Source: Pelobates cultripes
Taxonomy: Eukaryota; Chordata; Amphibia; Anura; Pelobatidae
Length of the DNA: 64,000 nucleotides
NCBI GenBank assembly: GCA_933207985.1
Contig: OW240921.1
Coordinates: 112,543,679 to 112,607,678, forward strand
Direction: 5' to 3'
The position numbers were made by a program, and so were the translations under genes. This document shows positions 1-12,873 of this stretch, piece by piece. Position 1 is the stretch's first letter. Each line of letters begins with the position of its first letter. The notes under the pieces were generated by a model. That model was not told where the DNA came from, did not search any database, and was given only the letters and a program-made list of their open reading frames with translations.

Positions 1-1322
1 CATACACACGTACACTGCATTCATTATATACACACACACTACACAAACACTCTGCATTCATTATATACACACACTGTGAATAAATATTCAATTAATATAA
101 TTTTTTGGGGATCTAATTTTATTTAGAAATTTACCAGTAGCTGCTGCATTTCCCACCCTAGTCTTATACTCGAGTCAATAAGTTTTCCCAGTTTTGGGGG
201 GTAAAATTAGGGGTCTTGACTTATATTCGGGTCGACTTCTACTCGAGTATATACGGTAACTGCACAAAAACACGTGTACTGTGTTTAGCATTAGCAATCT
301 GATGTGATCATAGTATATTATTAGCTTTTATGCAAATTGGTTTTCATGTGAAAAGGTGTGTCCTCTGATGTTTGTGTAACATTTGTATTCTTTATGGGAA
401 AAGCGTCTTGAAAAGTGTGTTCAAATTGACACTTATTGATGTATGTATCTAGACAGTAATCCCTTTTATAAATGTAATAAATATCGAACACACTTTATAA
501 ACTATGTTCTGCAAAAACCACTACAAATGTCACTTTGTCACTTTGCAAGGAGACGTTTATCTCCAAACAGACGAATCTTAAAATCACGATTAGGTCACAT
601 TGACCAAGAGACAAAACGATAATGACTATCAATAAAAATACAAATAGTTTATTTAAAGTTACTGATTTTATAGCAGAGTAGTACTATTGCTTGTTGTTAA
701 TTTTTAGTTTAATTGTCCCTAGCTTATGTGACAGTTTGTAATCCTTCTATTCCCCTTTTTTGGTCTTTTCAGTATTTTTGTGGTTTAGTATTATAACTTT
801 ACAGTTGCTTTTTATTCGTATTGTTACAATTCACTATATATGAACAGGGAAAATACTTTCCTTGCACATATTATTATTTTGTCATTGTGAGCTATTCCTG
901 TTTTTTTTTTAAATCTGTTCAAGGTGTTTACCCCCTTTTAATTTGAAAGTATTGGCATACAAAATAATTTATTTAGAATATACTTTTTACCCAATCATAG
1001 TACTTCTCATGCATGAGTTTCAGCCAATGTCCATCTAGGCAAAGCAAGCAAGAGATTCACGTTTGGATTCCTTTTACGGTTTATTAAGATCATGTACCAA
1101 GTTTAAACACTAAATGATGGTCTTACGTGAATGAGCTAAACAAGTATTAGTTATTTACACGGGTCTATTCCAGACAAGAAGCATGCCATATTATGATGGC
1201 AAATATCCATTTATTTTATATAATGCGTCTTCTAAACATGCTTGATCCATTTTAGTGCCTTAAATCAAGCAATAAAATGTCTTTATAGGTTTAGTAGCAA
1301 GTTGCCTAGAAAAAAAAAAGAA

Positions 1323-1354
<32 letters not shown>

Positions 1355-1362
1355 TCTCCTCT
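1..1362. other. SIK2 intron, left edge of window
   Basis: AT-rich non-coding DNA, presumably intronic because the first SIK2 exon here starts at 5312 with a splice acceptor. Bases 1-80 hold two copies of a CA-rich unit of about 50 bases (ctctgcattcattatatac plus CA runs). A short TA/CA microsatellite lies at about 1324-1352. No exon with SIK2 similarity was found. Confidence 0.6.
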
Positions 1363-1433
1363 TTAACCCCTTAAGGACACATGACATGTCATGATTCCCT
1401 TTTATTCCAGAAGCTTGGTCCTTAAGGGGGTAA
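1363..1433. repeat. Short palindromic MITE, TTAACCCCTTAAGG family, copy 1
   Basis: About 71 bases bounded by inverted ends ttaaccccttaaggac and gtccttaagggggtaa. The interior contains acatgacatgtcatg and cttttattccagaag. The same unit recurs at 9047-9126 and 13727-13794. It encodes nothing and looks like a very small non-autonomous DNA element with TTAA-type ends. Confidence 0.8.
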
Positions 1434-3466
1434 ATTGTGTGATGTCATCTTATTATCTCACGATAGGTGAGTTTAATGTTTTAATGTTTTTAGATTTATA
1501 TCTCCAATTTTGCACAAATTAAACATAACATTTGACACAAGATATCTCTGTAAAAGGGTTCTGAAATCCTTCTAAAGGATAGCAGAACCTTTTCTCTCTG
1601 TGTTGGGCAGGAAAGAGCTTGCATATCTTCGAATGATGAGCCAGGTGTGGTCCGAAATTGGTTTCTGGGCTAAACGCCAGTGAGAATAACAAGCTGTACA
1701 TGATATAAGGCTAAGGATGGGCCCTAGCTCACCTTAGCTGCCACGTGAAGAACAGATAGGGCATGTTAGGACAGGCATTTTGAATGGTGTAGTTCTTTCT
1801 CAATGATCCCCCACTTTACAAACATGGAAATTATATGAAAATCAAGTAAATGTTGCAATATGTTTTCCCAAATGTAGCCTTATCTTTAACTTATTAAGAA
1901 CTTCCTTCTGTAAATGTAGCATCCAAATCGGCATTGCATTCTCTGTTTGTGTGCAGCCAACACATCTGTAAAGAAGATGCATAACTCTAAGTTCCTTCTT
2001 GTGTTTTCCTAGAACAAAGGGTGACCAGCTTCTCTGTTGAATTACAAATTTTATGATTCTTGGCAACCCATTGGATAGTAAAAACATGTCTGTATTTGTC
2101 CATCGGTAGCTATAAGTCAGTCAACACAGTCGCACAAAAATAAATTCAGCGCGGAATCAAAGTGATAATAGTCCAAAAGCAGCTTGAACACCAATACGGA
2201 GTCTCTCTTTTCTGATCAGAAAACTGGATAAAAACAGGGGGGTAGGTGCAGTGCTTATATAATCCTTGACAAGGTATTTGTGGAAAGAACCAGGGAAGAA
2301 ATAATAGTGTAGTATTTTAAAACTGTAGTGGTGATAGGTAAGATAAAAGATGTGCACTCACACTTTCCTAGAGCTTCAATATAGCTCCAGTGTATGCGCC
2401 TGGGCGGAATAATCCCCACCTATGGATCAAGTGCAGAGGTAATTCTTTGAATTATAGGTGTGGTAGGATGCCAATCTGTGTCTTTACAACCTTTTGTACA
2501 AAGTAAATCTAATTTAAAATGTGTTTGTTAATCGAACAGCATACTACATGGCTACATTCTTATAAGTATTACTCATTAAAATAATCTTCACAACTACAGT
2601 TATTCCTAAAAGCAAAAACATTTATACCAATTTTTTATTTTTACCAAAATAGCCTGCCAATGCACAACTCCCATTCACCTCTATGAAACGACAGTGTCAC
2701 CGTTGGGTCTAATTGCTATCTTGCTAATAAATAGTTTTCTTTTCATATTCCCAGCTCGTATGCAAAGCTACACGGTCTATTAACCATGCCGACAGGAGCT
2801 AATGTGCTGTTCAAAACAATAATTAGCAAGATATAAAAGATAGACGTGGTTGTTGCGTAGCATCCTGAACAAATCATCTGTGTCAAAGGCAAATAAGTAA
2901 CTTTAGAAATCAGCTGTTACCGGAGACCTCAGTGACAGTTACAGCATGGTGCTTTAAGCTAAACTCATTTTTGCATAGCAAACGTTCCCATTTACATTTC
3001 TCGTTTATTTGTGACTTGAAGCACAAAGTAAACAGCGTGTTTGTTTGCAGCAACAACTGCTTTCTGCTGCCGCTAAACTATTGGGATCTGCATTTTGGAG
3101 ACTGACATTGTGGTCAGCAAGACACTCTGCTTTAAGACATATCTTTATTCCTACAGTGTACCTGAAAGTCATTCGTAGGCTGTTACATGTTCAGTTTGTA
3201 TTGGTTCTTATTGGTGTTTTGACTGTTAATCTTCATTTAAATGCACAATGAATATGGAAAAAATAAACTTTGCAAGTTTGTAACTTTTGTAATCCGATTA
3301 ATAATGCCACACGGAATGTGGTTTAGATTCTTGATAATCCTTATATCAGGTATTGAAAAGAGATAATATAATATATATATATATATAGAGAGAGTATATA
3401 TTTTAAATTTAAGTTGTGTATGTAGCAAAAAAAAAAAAAAAAAAGAGGAACTCATCTCTACGTTTC
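1434..3466. other. SIK2 intron, no recognised element
   Basis: Unique-looking AT-rich DNA. Small open frames are present but none resembles a known protein. A TA run followed by a GA run sits at about 3365-3398, and an A18-type run at about 3427-3444. Confidence 0.5.
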
Positions 3467-3612
3467 GTATATAACAGGATCCTTCAGCCATATACATGTA
3501 ACTATGATTGTACCGTGTCTCTACGGTCTCCCCTGCTTAACTCCATAGAGGCTATTTTCTACCCCGTCTGACCAAAGGTGCTTGTATATGGCTGAAGGAT
3601 TTTGTTATATAC
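3467..3612. repeat. Foldback MITE, 146 bp
   Basis: The left arm gtatataacaggatccttca pairs with the right arm tgaaggattttgttatatac, and catatac/gtatatg extends the stem. The roughly 80-base centre is non-coding. This is a stem-loop type non-autonomous element in the SIK2 intron. Confidence 0.7.
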
Positions 3613-5311
3613 TAAAAGTAAGTGTGAATTCTGTGGGGGGTTTTTTGTTTTGTTTTTACATATACCTTATTTTTTTTAAATCTAAGTCCTTTCAACATTT
3701 TATGAAAGGATTGTATTAAATCATTTTGAGGTGACAGTCAGCCTTTAAAGGAATACTTGTGCCCTTTATCAGCTGGAAATAAAAATTAAAAAATGAATAA
3801 CTCCCCTTTTCTCCAGATAAGTCTCCCTTGGCGCTACTGGGACCTCCACCTTGCAGCATCATGCAGGGGTCCCTTTCACTATGTCCTATTCCCTCTGTCA
3901 TATAGACTACAGGTATACCAAAATAACTTATTTAGAATTTAACCTAATTAAGAAGAAGTACCAGTGCATCTCCACATAATTGCAAATGTTACCTCCCCCC
4001 ACCCCACACCCCCCCACCTTAAAGAATCCTCCCAGTTCTATCTATATAAGGTGATAAAGGCATAAAGTAATCCTTTGTTTTTTTTCATGTTGCACTTGGA
4101 TACGTTAGACTGTACAGAGCCAAAAACACAAACACCACAGAAGATGGGTTGAAATGATAAATGGCGCTTTATTTTGTTGTTTAAAAACTTAGGTACCACA
4201 CAGGAATCAAAAAGACAGACTAGACCAAAACATTTTTTTTTTTTTTTTAAATCGCCTTAAGCATTTCAGGCAAGTCACCCAAAGTCTTAGCGTGTGTCTT
4301 TTTTGACGAACATTTTAGCTGTAATTTTAATACATGAACACACATATTTTGCTTTGCAGCTGTTTTTTGTTAACAACGTAATCTTTGTTGGCTTTCTCAC
4401 AATAGAAATGTATACTGCAGACTTTCTGGAGAAACAGATCGCATGCCTACTATGTAGATTTAGTTACATGGTGATTGGTCCTTGCCCTGAGTGGGATCGC
4501 AGACAATGTTTCTTAGCACTTACAAGCACGATCTTTATACGGCCTGTATGGTACAAACCTGCAGTTTAAGCTGTGACTAGGAAATACTTAGTGTTCTGAG
4601 ATGGTAAGAAAACCAGTGTGAGCAGGCAATAGTAAATGCTATTCTTTGAGCCTGAACCTTATTTATTTCTGATATTTTCGGTTCTTTAAAAATGGTATTA
4701 AATCAGCAGCAGTCTTCTTTTATGTAATTTAAGTACATTCTGGTAACTGTGTGGCTCTTATTCATAAATAGCTGATGATCTTTAAATTTCCATAATTTTA
4801 TTTCTGTTAAATCATATGTAACCAGTGGGTGGTATGACGCATAACCTGACATTTCAGATGCGCATGCGGTGTCATGTGCTTGGAGGTATAGAAATGTTAC
4901 AATTTGTACAATTCTCTTGACATTTTTATTTTTGTCTTGCTCTGCTTTTGGTTTTAATACCAACGTGTTACTGCAAATTTTGTTTATGATCAAAGCCAAT
5001 GATTGAGTTTTAACAATAGTGTGTTCTTTTCGAAGTGTCTGTTTCTTGCTGACATATCATAGGAGTAAGCATTAAAGATGGCAATGCATCATGGGAGTTG
5101 TAGTTTCTACAACAGTTTTAGATCTGCATATTCATGCAACCCTGGATTAAATTTAAACCACCCACAGATGTTCTCTAAAGAATTTCTACATCCTTAACTG
5201 AAAATACTCTCAGTGAAAGACAAAAATAGTTACATTTGTAATGTTTTTGAATTCCATTTGGTCACTGTTGGGACTGCATGTTTAATTTGTCAATGGTCTA
5301 TGTCTCCACAG
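3613..5311. other. SIK2 intron up to first exon in window
   Basis: Mostly unique AT-rich DNA with C-rich (about 3993-4018) and T-rich runs. Bases 5078-5110 (catcatgggagttgtagttt) match a motif that recurs at about 27000-27030 in the opposite direction, so this is a remnant of a dispersed repeat. The acceptor tgtctccacag ends at 5311. Confidence 0.5.
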
Positions 5312-5476
5312 GCCAGCGCAGTGGTATCCCCAGTTAACCTCTTGTCTCAAAATGTCAGGATGATGAGAGGTCCAGTACTCCCAGAAGCCTCCACGGCTGA
5401 ACCATTTTCCTACACCCAGAACAGCTGCCAGGCTGAGAATACATTCCTAGAAGATGATGCAGTTAACACACCCACG
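5312..5476 (+). CDS. SIK2: SIK2 coding exon (tail, first exon in window)
   Basis: This 165-base exon is in phase 0 and encodes 55 residues, ASAVVSPV... to ...DDAVNTPT. The acceptor is tgtctccacag, and the donor is cccacg followed by gtatgc at 5477. It aligns residue for residue with human SIK2 AQTVGLPVTMHSPNMRLL and then CQAE-FMEEECVDTPK (recalled). This is the linker after the kinase/UBA part and has no catalytic residues. The next exon starts with VNGC, as in the human protein, about 12 kb downstream across a transposon-rich intron. Confidence 0.9.
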
Positions 5477-5879
5477 GTATGCATTTTCGCTATCTCTTAT
5501 CGTTTGTGTCACCAGTTGCATGTAGCCTGGTGCTTTGGGATTCCGGAGTCTTAGTGCTCCTGGGCCACCTGTCCTTTTTCTGAAGTGTTTTAATAACACC
5601 ATCGTCAGAAACAGTGATTTCAGAAGACACCTCAAAAACATGTCAACCACATACGTTTAACACGAAACCAGGGCCGGTGCTAGGATTTTTGACTACACAG
5701 GCGAAGATGCATTTTGACGCCCCCCCCCCAAAAAAATAAACAATGCATCTTCACCTCTGTGTCTCGTAGCCCCCTTTTGAATTTCTTACCCCCATTAGTG
5801 TTGCATATCCCTTTAGTGTGTCTCCTACAACCCCTCTTATGTATTTCTTACTTCCCCGCCAGCCCCTATCTATCTCTCT

Positions 5880-6190
5880 TTTTCTCCCACATAGACATAG
5901 ATACAGGCAAAAATACATACATGCACAAATACACAAACATACAGACACACAACCATACAAGCACACAGACATAATTTTTCAGGCACACAGTCACAAAGAT
6001 ATACAGACACACAGTCATAAAAGGCACACAAACAAACACAGTCATACAATCTACACATATAGGTACATTGTCGTACAAACACAGACATACATTCATAAAG
6101 AAACAGGCACTCACAGAAATACATACACAGACATAAAGAAACAGAGATAGGCATACAGAGACATACATACACAGACAAACAAAGAACCCT
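5880..6190. repeat. Degenerate CA-type array
   Basis: Irregular repeats of acacagacatac and related units inside hAT-1. Long open frames here translate to Cys/Val-rich or His/Thr-rich strings and are not genes. Confidence 0.8.
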
Positions 6191-6278
6191 GCACACTGAT
6201 ACCGTGTAAATGCTCCGGCCATCAACAGTGGTGGATGCTCCGTGTCAGGCAGACATTGCTGGATCCACCAGTAAAGTC

Positions 6279-6486
6279 TTCAAAAGGAATAAACGCAGGC
6301 AACACTCCAATAGTAAGGATGGTATATTTATTGGTAGGTGAACCACCCCATAGAAAGTGTGATGTTTCAAATCATGCAATAAGGCTCTGCTGAGCCGAAA
6401 CGACACACTTTCTTTGGGGTGGTTCACCTATCAATAAATATACCATCCGTACTATTGGAGTGTTGCCTGCGTTTATTCCTTTTGAA
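6279..6486. repeat. 208-bp foldback element nested in hAT-1
   Basis: The arms begin ttcaaaaggaataaacgcag and end ctgcgtttattccttttgaa. They pair over about 80 bases each (6279-6357 with 6409-6486) with few mismatches. The roughly 50-base centre contains ggctctgctgagccgaaac. The arms interrupt the CA-type sequence of hAT-1, so this looks like a later insertion. Confidence 0.75.
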
Positions 6487-6939
6487 TACATTTACACAGT
6501 CATACAGAGACATACATACTGTATGTCTCTGTATGACGGTCTGTGTATGTACACAGAATGGCTAAAAGATAGATCCCCATCTGTCGTGCAACTTCAACAA
6601 TGCTTTGAAAGCTAGGGCTCTACCGATTCCCCATGCTTGCAGGATTGTATTTAGCATGGAGCAGTATTTGTGTGTTTGACTGTAAGCATCTGTTTGTATG
6701 GAGTATGTTTGTATGATTGTAGCGGTGTGTTTATATGTAGTGTTTGCATTTGAATGCAAGCATGCATTTATGTGTAGTGTTGGTTTTTGAACGCAGGTGT
6801 GTGTTTATATATAATTTTGGTGTCTGATACAGAGGTGTGTTTGTATGTAGTGTTGACATTTGAATGCAGTGGTGTGTTTATATGTAGTGTTGACGTTTGC
6901 ATGCAGGTGTTTATTTGTGTGTAGTGTTGTGTTTGAATG

Positions 6940-7440
6940 CTGAGATATATGCACATATACACATACACTGCCACACATGCACACACTGTGATACACATAC
7001 ACAAAGATACACACACTGACACATGCAGATATACATATACACAAACTGATACCCATTCAGATAGACACACAGGTACACACAAACACTGACAGACATACAG
7101 ATAAACACACAGTGACATACAGACACACATACACAATGATAGGGAAGAAGACACACAAAGACACACTAACAGACAGACACACACACACAGACATTTAGAT
7201 ACACACAGACACATGGACAGAGACATATACATACACACACACACTGACAGACATGGATACACACACACACACTGACAGAGATAGATACACACACACACTG
7301 ACAGACATACACACACACNNNNNNNNNNNNNNNNNNNNNNNNNNNNNNNNNNNNNNNNNNNNNNNNNNNNNNNNNNNNNNNNNNNNNNNNNNNNNNNNNN
7401 NNNNNNNNNNNNNNNNNNAGATACACACACACACACTGAC
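6940..7440. repeat. CA-rich tandem array with gap
   Basis: Units such as acacactgacagacata repeat on both sides of a run of Ns. The true length is unknown because of the gap. Confidence 0.85.
7319..7418. other. Assembly gap, 100 N
   Basis: Exactly 100 Ns inside the CA array. This is probably a placeholder of arbitrary length where the array could not be assembled. Confidence 0.98.
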
Positions 7441-7859
7441 CAACAGGTTCAGGAGGGGGGCTTACCTGGGATCCAAAGTGCTGCCTGAGGTAGTTGGGAG
7501 TTGGAGGAGCTGGTCCTGCCCAGCCCCCTCCTCTCTGCCTTTTGCTGCTGTAGTCTTCTTGGGAGGACTTCCTCCCATGCTGATTAGAAGGGGGCCAGTG
7601 GTAGCTCCGCCCCTGCTGGGCGCCAGCCGCGCTGTGTGCTTCAGTGGGAGCAGGGATATGACGTTCATATCCCCGCCCCCTCCACACAGTCCGCGGCACT
7701 GCAGGTTGGCGCTCGGCCACGCTACAAGAAGTGACCGGCAGGAGAGGGGCGCTGTGCGCTTCTCTCCTGCCGGCCACCCGGACATTTGCGCCCCCGGGCC
7801 GGTGCGCCCTAAGGCGGCCGCCTGTGCCGCCTTATGGACGCGCCGGCCCTGCACGAAAC

Positions 7860-8678
7860 TGTATAGAGTGTGTGGGAATTCTTAAAGGATTAGTAATGGA
7901 TACTTGAAAATACGTGATTTAAAGCAACATCTATTTTTATTAAACCATATAACAAAACCAATAAGAAATTATGTAAGGTTCAACTGAAAGTTAGCAATGG
8001 GCTGTGCCCTATAATAATAATGTAATTTTTTGAAACATAGATTCTATTTTACAATTCACATTGCGTACCTGACTGTCCTTGCACATCTTTTATAATATGC
8101 TGAAGAGTCCAGTGGAGTCTTCACAAGAGTTTTTTAATAAATGTTCAGTTAGCCTAAGGATTGAAGAAATTTTTTTATTTTTTTTATGATTTTGTATCGG
8201 CTGTAGAAATTGCCTGATAGTGCAGTATATTTGTTTAAATAATGCTATAAAAAGGCAATTGTGTGTTGTTTTTTTACTTTTTATATTGTGCAGTTTGGTA
8301 TTCCAAAAATCACCGCTTTATTGGCCACCTTCCTCCCATCTTTTTCCCAAACTTTAAAAAATTCCTATTTTCACCAATTTCTTCACACCGTGCAATTTTA
8401 CCCCTAATAAACTCCTTGCTCGCTACTCTGTCCCTTCCGTAAGACGTCATTGTTTTCCCATTAACCCAACTGCCCTCCAGTGTGCCATCACCACGACATT
8501 TACCTGGTCTTACACCAATAGCTAGTCCAGTTTGATCCCAGCCTGATATTTAATATTCTCATTCATCAAGAAAAATCAGGTAAAAAAGAAGTTGTGACTA
8601 ATTTAAAAGTAAAAATAAGGATTAAAATCAAAAAGGGCAGGCAGTGAAAAATAGCTCTAAAAACACTCTGTATATAAA
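7860..8678. other. SIK2 intron, no recognised element
   Basis: AT-rich unique-looking sequence between hAT-1 and the large palindrome. No exon or repeat recognised. Confidence 0.5.
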
Positions 8679-8739
8679 TGGATAAGAAAAAAGTGTGCTG
8701 TGCCTTTAAGATAATGCTTCATGTATACATCTGTATGTA

Positions 8740-8851
<112 letters not shown>

Positions 8852-9046
8852 TACACATAAAGTGCAATCCTAAATGCACTATAGAGTGTAAACATATAAT
8901 ATATTGTGCCACTACTAAAAGGTAAAAAAAAGACAAAAATATATAGTGTAAATCTGTGACAAAAAATTAAAAATTAATAAACGACCAATCAACTCACAAG
9001 CGAGGAGCAGTGAAAGTCTGCTGTAACTTTGACAGCCCAGATATCT

Positions 9047-9126
9047 TTAACCCCTTAAGGACACATGACATTTGTGACATGTCATGATTCCCTTTTATTC
9101 CAGAAGTTTGGTCCTTAAGGGGTTAA
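9047..9126. repeat. TTAACCCCTTAAGG MITE, copy 2
   Basis: 80 bases from ttaaccccttaagg to ccttaaggggttaa. It interrupts the left arm of the palindrome, where the right arm has gatatatttta instead. Confidence 0.85.
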
Positions 9127-9849
9127 TGCAAGACCACAATGGAACAGGCAGGACGGCAGCTGAATACAAATGAATCCTTTATTGGTAACAAAATGACCGT
9201 TAAAACCACAAGCTCTTCCCCTGTAATGTACAGTGAGTCCTCAGACACTCCTGACCCGGTGGCTAGCAGTTGTGGTCCTTGGGAACTGGATCTGAAGAAG
9301 CCGCCCAGGCAAAAAGAGTCATCACGTTTTTCAGACGCACAACGTCCGGACGCACTGAAGGCAGCTCGGATTTCCCGAAAGAAAAGTATAGCGTTCCAGT
9401 TCCCGAGGACCGCAAGTGCTAGCCAAGGTGTCAGGAGGGTCTGAGGACTTACTCTACATTACAGGGGAAGAGTTTGTGCTTTTAACAGTCATTTTGTTAC
9501 CAATAAAAGATTAATTTGTATTCAGCTGTGGTCCTGCATAAAATATATCAAAGATATCTGGGCTGTCAAAGTTACAGCTCCACTTCACTGCTCCTCGCTT
9601 GTGAGTTGATTGGTTGTTTATTAATTTTTCTTTTTTGTCACAGATTTACACTATATTTTTTGTCTCCTTTTTTTCCCTTTTTATGCTCTGTTTTGCACTA
9701 CCTAAATTTGGAAGGGTATGAATATTTATCCTCTGTCTCAAGTCTTATGAGTAAGTGCCCTTTTTTCTACATATTTTATCACCAAATGCACATTGCTTAA
9801 GTGGCACAAGATATATTATATGTTTACACTCTATAGTGCACGTGGGATT

Positions 9850-9885
<36 letters not shown>

Positions 9886-9899
9886 TATATATATATATT

Positions 9900-10590
9900 A
9901 TATACTCTTATCTCCTCACAGATCCATAGGTATGCCCCTTCTCAGTCCGGACTGGGGGAAAAATTAGGCCCGGGCGTTTTTCAATCAGAGCGGCCCCCTG
10001 AGAAGGGGGCGGGGCCAGAGAGGGTGTGTTTTGTCATCACTCATGACAAGCATGCCCCCTCTCAAAGTGGGCATGTTGGTTCAATTTGCCCGGTGTGCCC
10101 GATGGCCAGTCCGGGCCTGCCCATGACCTTCTGTATGCTGCTCATACCCGTATGGCCAACTTACGCTTGCAGGACTTTTCGCGGGTGGCTCCCGTCCTAT
10201 GGAATAGCCTGCCTACTGCCTTCAGACTCTCCCCTAGTCTTCAATCATTTAAGAAGTGCCTTAAAACTCATTTCTTTAGGAAAGCCTATGGCCTCCCAGA
10301 CTAACCTCTACCTCACTTACCTGTCTCTTGCTCTCTCCTAAAGGGCAGTACTCTACTCTCTCCTCCAGCTCTGCTTCACTCCCACCTAATTTGACTTCTA
10401 TTCCCTGTCCTAATGTGTTTTATACCCCACCTCCTATAGACTGTTTGAGCAGGGCCCTCTTCAACCCTTCGTTTCTGTAAGTTTTCTTGTAATTGTCCTA
10501 GTTATAGTCAAATCCCCCCTCTAATAATATTGTAAAGCGCTATGGAATCTGTAGGAGCTATATAAATCACAATAATAATAATAATAATAT
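9900..10590 (+). mobile_element. L2-like LINE, 3' end fragment
   Basis: The sequence encodes the typical reverse-transcriptase-ORF C-terminus (R-LQDFSRVAPVLWNSLPTAFRL, then SFKKCLKTHFFRKAYG). Non-coding sequence follows, ending gcgctatggaatctgtagga and an (aat)n tail. The same segment occurs in reverse at 50528-59530. It is 5'-truncated and inserted at the TG/TA microsatellite of the palindrome's right arm. A 177-base hAT derivative interrupts it at 9943-10119. Confidence 0.8.
9943..10119. mobile_element. 177-bp deletion derivative of the hAT-4 family
   Basis: It begins cagtccggactgg and ends ccagtccgggcctg, the same terminal regions as the 2.1-kb element at 37388-39530 (shared aaaatt-ggcccgggc, ggggcggggccag and tgcccgatggccagtccggg). 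The whole array and GC block are absent. No 8-base duplication is seen. Compared with the other L2 copy, about 15 bases of L2 are missing at the junction, so the insertion came with a small deletion or was rearranged. Confidence 0.75.
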
Positions 10591-10644
10591 ATATACATCT
10601 CTATCATTATCTTAAAAGGCACAGCACACTTTTTTTCTTATCCA

Positions 10645-11994
10645 ATATTCTCTTTCATGGCTATATAATTATTCAGGTGCAGCATTCTGGATACAACACT
10701 ACATGAGAAAGGTCCGATAAATAAATGTGATGTAAAGCAGACTTGTCCAAGCTGTAGAAGGCCAATCAAACCAGAATCAGCCAGTTAGGTAGCCGTGCTA
10801 TCACACCTTGTCTATCAGGCGCTGTTTAAACTGCAGTTCATCAATAAAGTCTCTCTGGAGAAGCACCTTTGTACTGGCTTGGGAGAGGGGGAGGCTAGGC
10901 TAGGTACATTAATGTTTCAGCAATGAACAATCACTTTGAGAGTCGTGATAGTTCAGCTGCACAAAATTTCAGTAGAGCTGCTGAGAGCTGTAAAAACAAT
11001 GTGTAATATACTATATTTTTAGCTGCACCACAGGGAAGCCTATCTGTTTCTACAGAGGGAAAAGAAATAGCATTTAAAGTTTCACAAGACCAATGGGGGG
11101 AGGGGGACTGCCTCTTCATGTTAACTGTAAGGCGTATTTGACCTTCACACCTGCCTGATTCATTGGCAATAATATCAAATTAAAATTATTATTCATGTTT
11201 AAATCAAGTATTATTTTACAAAACATTGTTTCATGGCAACATTTCATTTGCTAAATGTATACAAACACATTATCGAATCTGCTTTGAAATTACAAAAGTA
11301 TTTATCGATATACTTATATGGTGTGCATATATAATGTATAACATATCTGTCTATATATGGTTTTATACAACCGTTTTTATGAACCGTTTAATTTGTTACT
11401 CAAGCATTCATCAAGACAAGACGGAGCAGCAATATTTCATATTCAGAGAAAATTAGAACAAAAAATACTGTTTGTTAAATAGATAGACATGGTTAAAAAC
11501 ACTATTCTCGTATTTTAAAACATGTTTTTAACGAAGAGGAGGAAAATGTGATTTGTTATAAGTACAGTCCAAACATACGCAATAAATATTTTAACTTTAA
11601 CATAATTTATAGTTGACAATATGATGCATTGTGTGTATATCACAGTGTAATTTAATGTTTAGAAATACTAGCCCGAAAGTTTAAATATTGTGAGTTTTAA
11701 GAATCTAAAAAAAATTAAAAAGTGAGGTATGATTAAAGAGAATCTTGAATCTCTTCCTCAAATAAAACACATTTTAGAGTTCAGTATTTATAATATTTGT
11801 AGGGCTGTGTTCACAAGTTAAAATAAATACACGTCGTAGAAAATATTTGTGAAACAGCTTGTTTTAAGAATTTTGCATGACTGATCCTGCCCATAATATT
11901 GTTTTTCACCAGCGGAGAGATGTGATTGGCTCTGGCAGCCTCAATAGGAGGAGTGATTGATAAAATGTTTACTCCTAGTATGTTACTAAACTAA
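10645..11994. other. SIK2 intron, no recognised element
   Basis: AT-rich unique-looking DNA. No exon-like segment with SIK2 similarity and no clear repeat found. Confidence 0.5.
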
Positions 11995-12164
11995 CCTCTG
12001 TTCAGCGGCTTACACAAGATCTATGGGGCCCCGGTGCGAATATTGATCAGTGGGTCCCCCGACGCGCGCACTTACTCTGCGCGGGCCAGTGCCGCTACAC
12101 ATGGCGGCGGGCAACTGGTTGCAGGGCTGCGACCGCGGTGTGCTGCCAGTGCATGCAGATACAC

Positions 12165-12430
12165 TTAAAGGACCACTATAGGAACTCAGATCACTTCAGC
12201 TCAATGAAGTGGTCTGGGTGCCAGGTCCCTCTAGTTTTAACCCTGCAGCTGAAAACATAGCAGTTTCAGAGAAACTGCTATGTTTCACTGAGGGTTAATC
12301 CAGCCTCTAGTAGCTGTCTCACTGACAGCCGCTAGAGGCACTTCCACTATTCCGCTGGCCGTCCATAGGAAAGCATTGAGTAATGCTTTCCTATGGGCGG
12401 TTTGAATGCGCGCCTGCTGAGAGGCGGATC
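12165..12430. repeat. Multi-hairpin MITE, copy in hAT-2
   Basis: Begins ttaaaggaccactatagg. It contains three successive hairpins: cacttcagctcaatgaagtg, acatagcagtttcagagaaactgctatgt (12256-12285) and ccataggaaagcattgagtaatgctttcctatgg (12363-12396). It shares layout and sequence with 30305-30570. Confidence 0.8.
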
Positions 12431-12504
12431 GGGGCGGAGAGATCCCCAGTGCCAAGGGAGCCTGGTGCTGGAAAAAGGTAAGTGCTGAAGGGGTTTTAAC
12501 TACA

Positions 12505-12740
12505 CACACACACTCTCACGAACAGATGCATACACACTAGCTAACAGACACACACATTTACTGACACACACTCAGTGATAGACACACATACACACTCACA
12601 AAACATACACTCTCACTGACAAAGACACACACAGTAACAAACACAAACACACTGACACTCACTAGCAGACACACTCAGTGACACACACACACAGTAACAC
12701 TCTTACTGACGCTCACTAGCAGACACACACACACACATTT
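12505..12740. repeat. CA-type array in hAT-2
   Basis: Irregular acacacactgaca and acactcactagcag units. Low complexity, non-coding. Confidence 0.85.
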
Positions 12741-12873
12741 TTTTAAATTTTATTTAATCCCCCAGCCTCCCTACCTTTGGGAGTGCTGTGGGGATTCCTG
12801 CTGTCCCTGGGTCCAGTGGGGTCCTGCTGGGCTGCTGGCCGGGCTGCTGGGCGCAGGCTCTAGGGAGCACTCT

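Larger units (their letters stand above)
5669..7851. mobile_element. hAT-type non-autonomous element (hAT-1) in SIK2 intron
   Basis: The left end cagggccggtgc matches the inverted right end gcgccggccctg. It is flanked by a perfect 8-base duplication, cacgaaac, at 5661-5668 and 7852-7859. Eight-base duplications and CAGGG-type ends are typical of hAT transposons. There is no transposase frame. The interior holds a C-rich start, CA-type arrays (about 5880-6190 and 6940-7440), a nested foldback (6279-6486), a 100-base assembly gap and a GC-rich block (about 7445-7850). The duplication shows the borders directly; the hAT assignment is from family knowledge. Confidence 0.88.

Noticed and set aside
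6361..6420. Possible hammerhead ribozyme (ggctctgctgagccgaaac)
   Set aside because: The stem II plus GAAA-like part is present, but the CUGAUGA core is absent (the sequence reads tgcaataa), so a functional ribozyme cannot be supported.
5866..7777. Several 80-220 codon frames rich in Cys/Val or His/Thr
   Set aside because: They translate CA/TG arrays and the N gap inside hAT-1, so they are low-complexity artefacts.
9139..9444. 101-codon frame that looks protein-like
   Set aside because: It runs across the loop of the palindrome and its left part is mirrored on the other arm; no known domain, and no splice context with SIK2.
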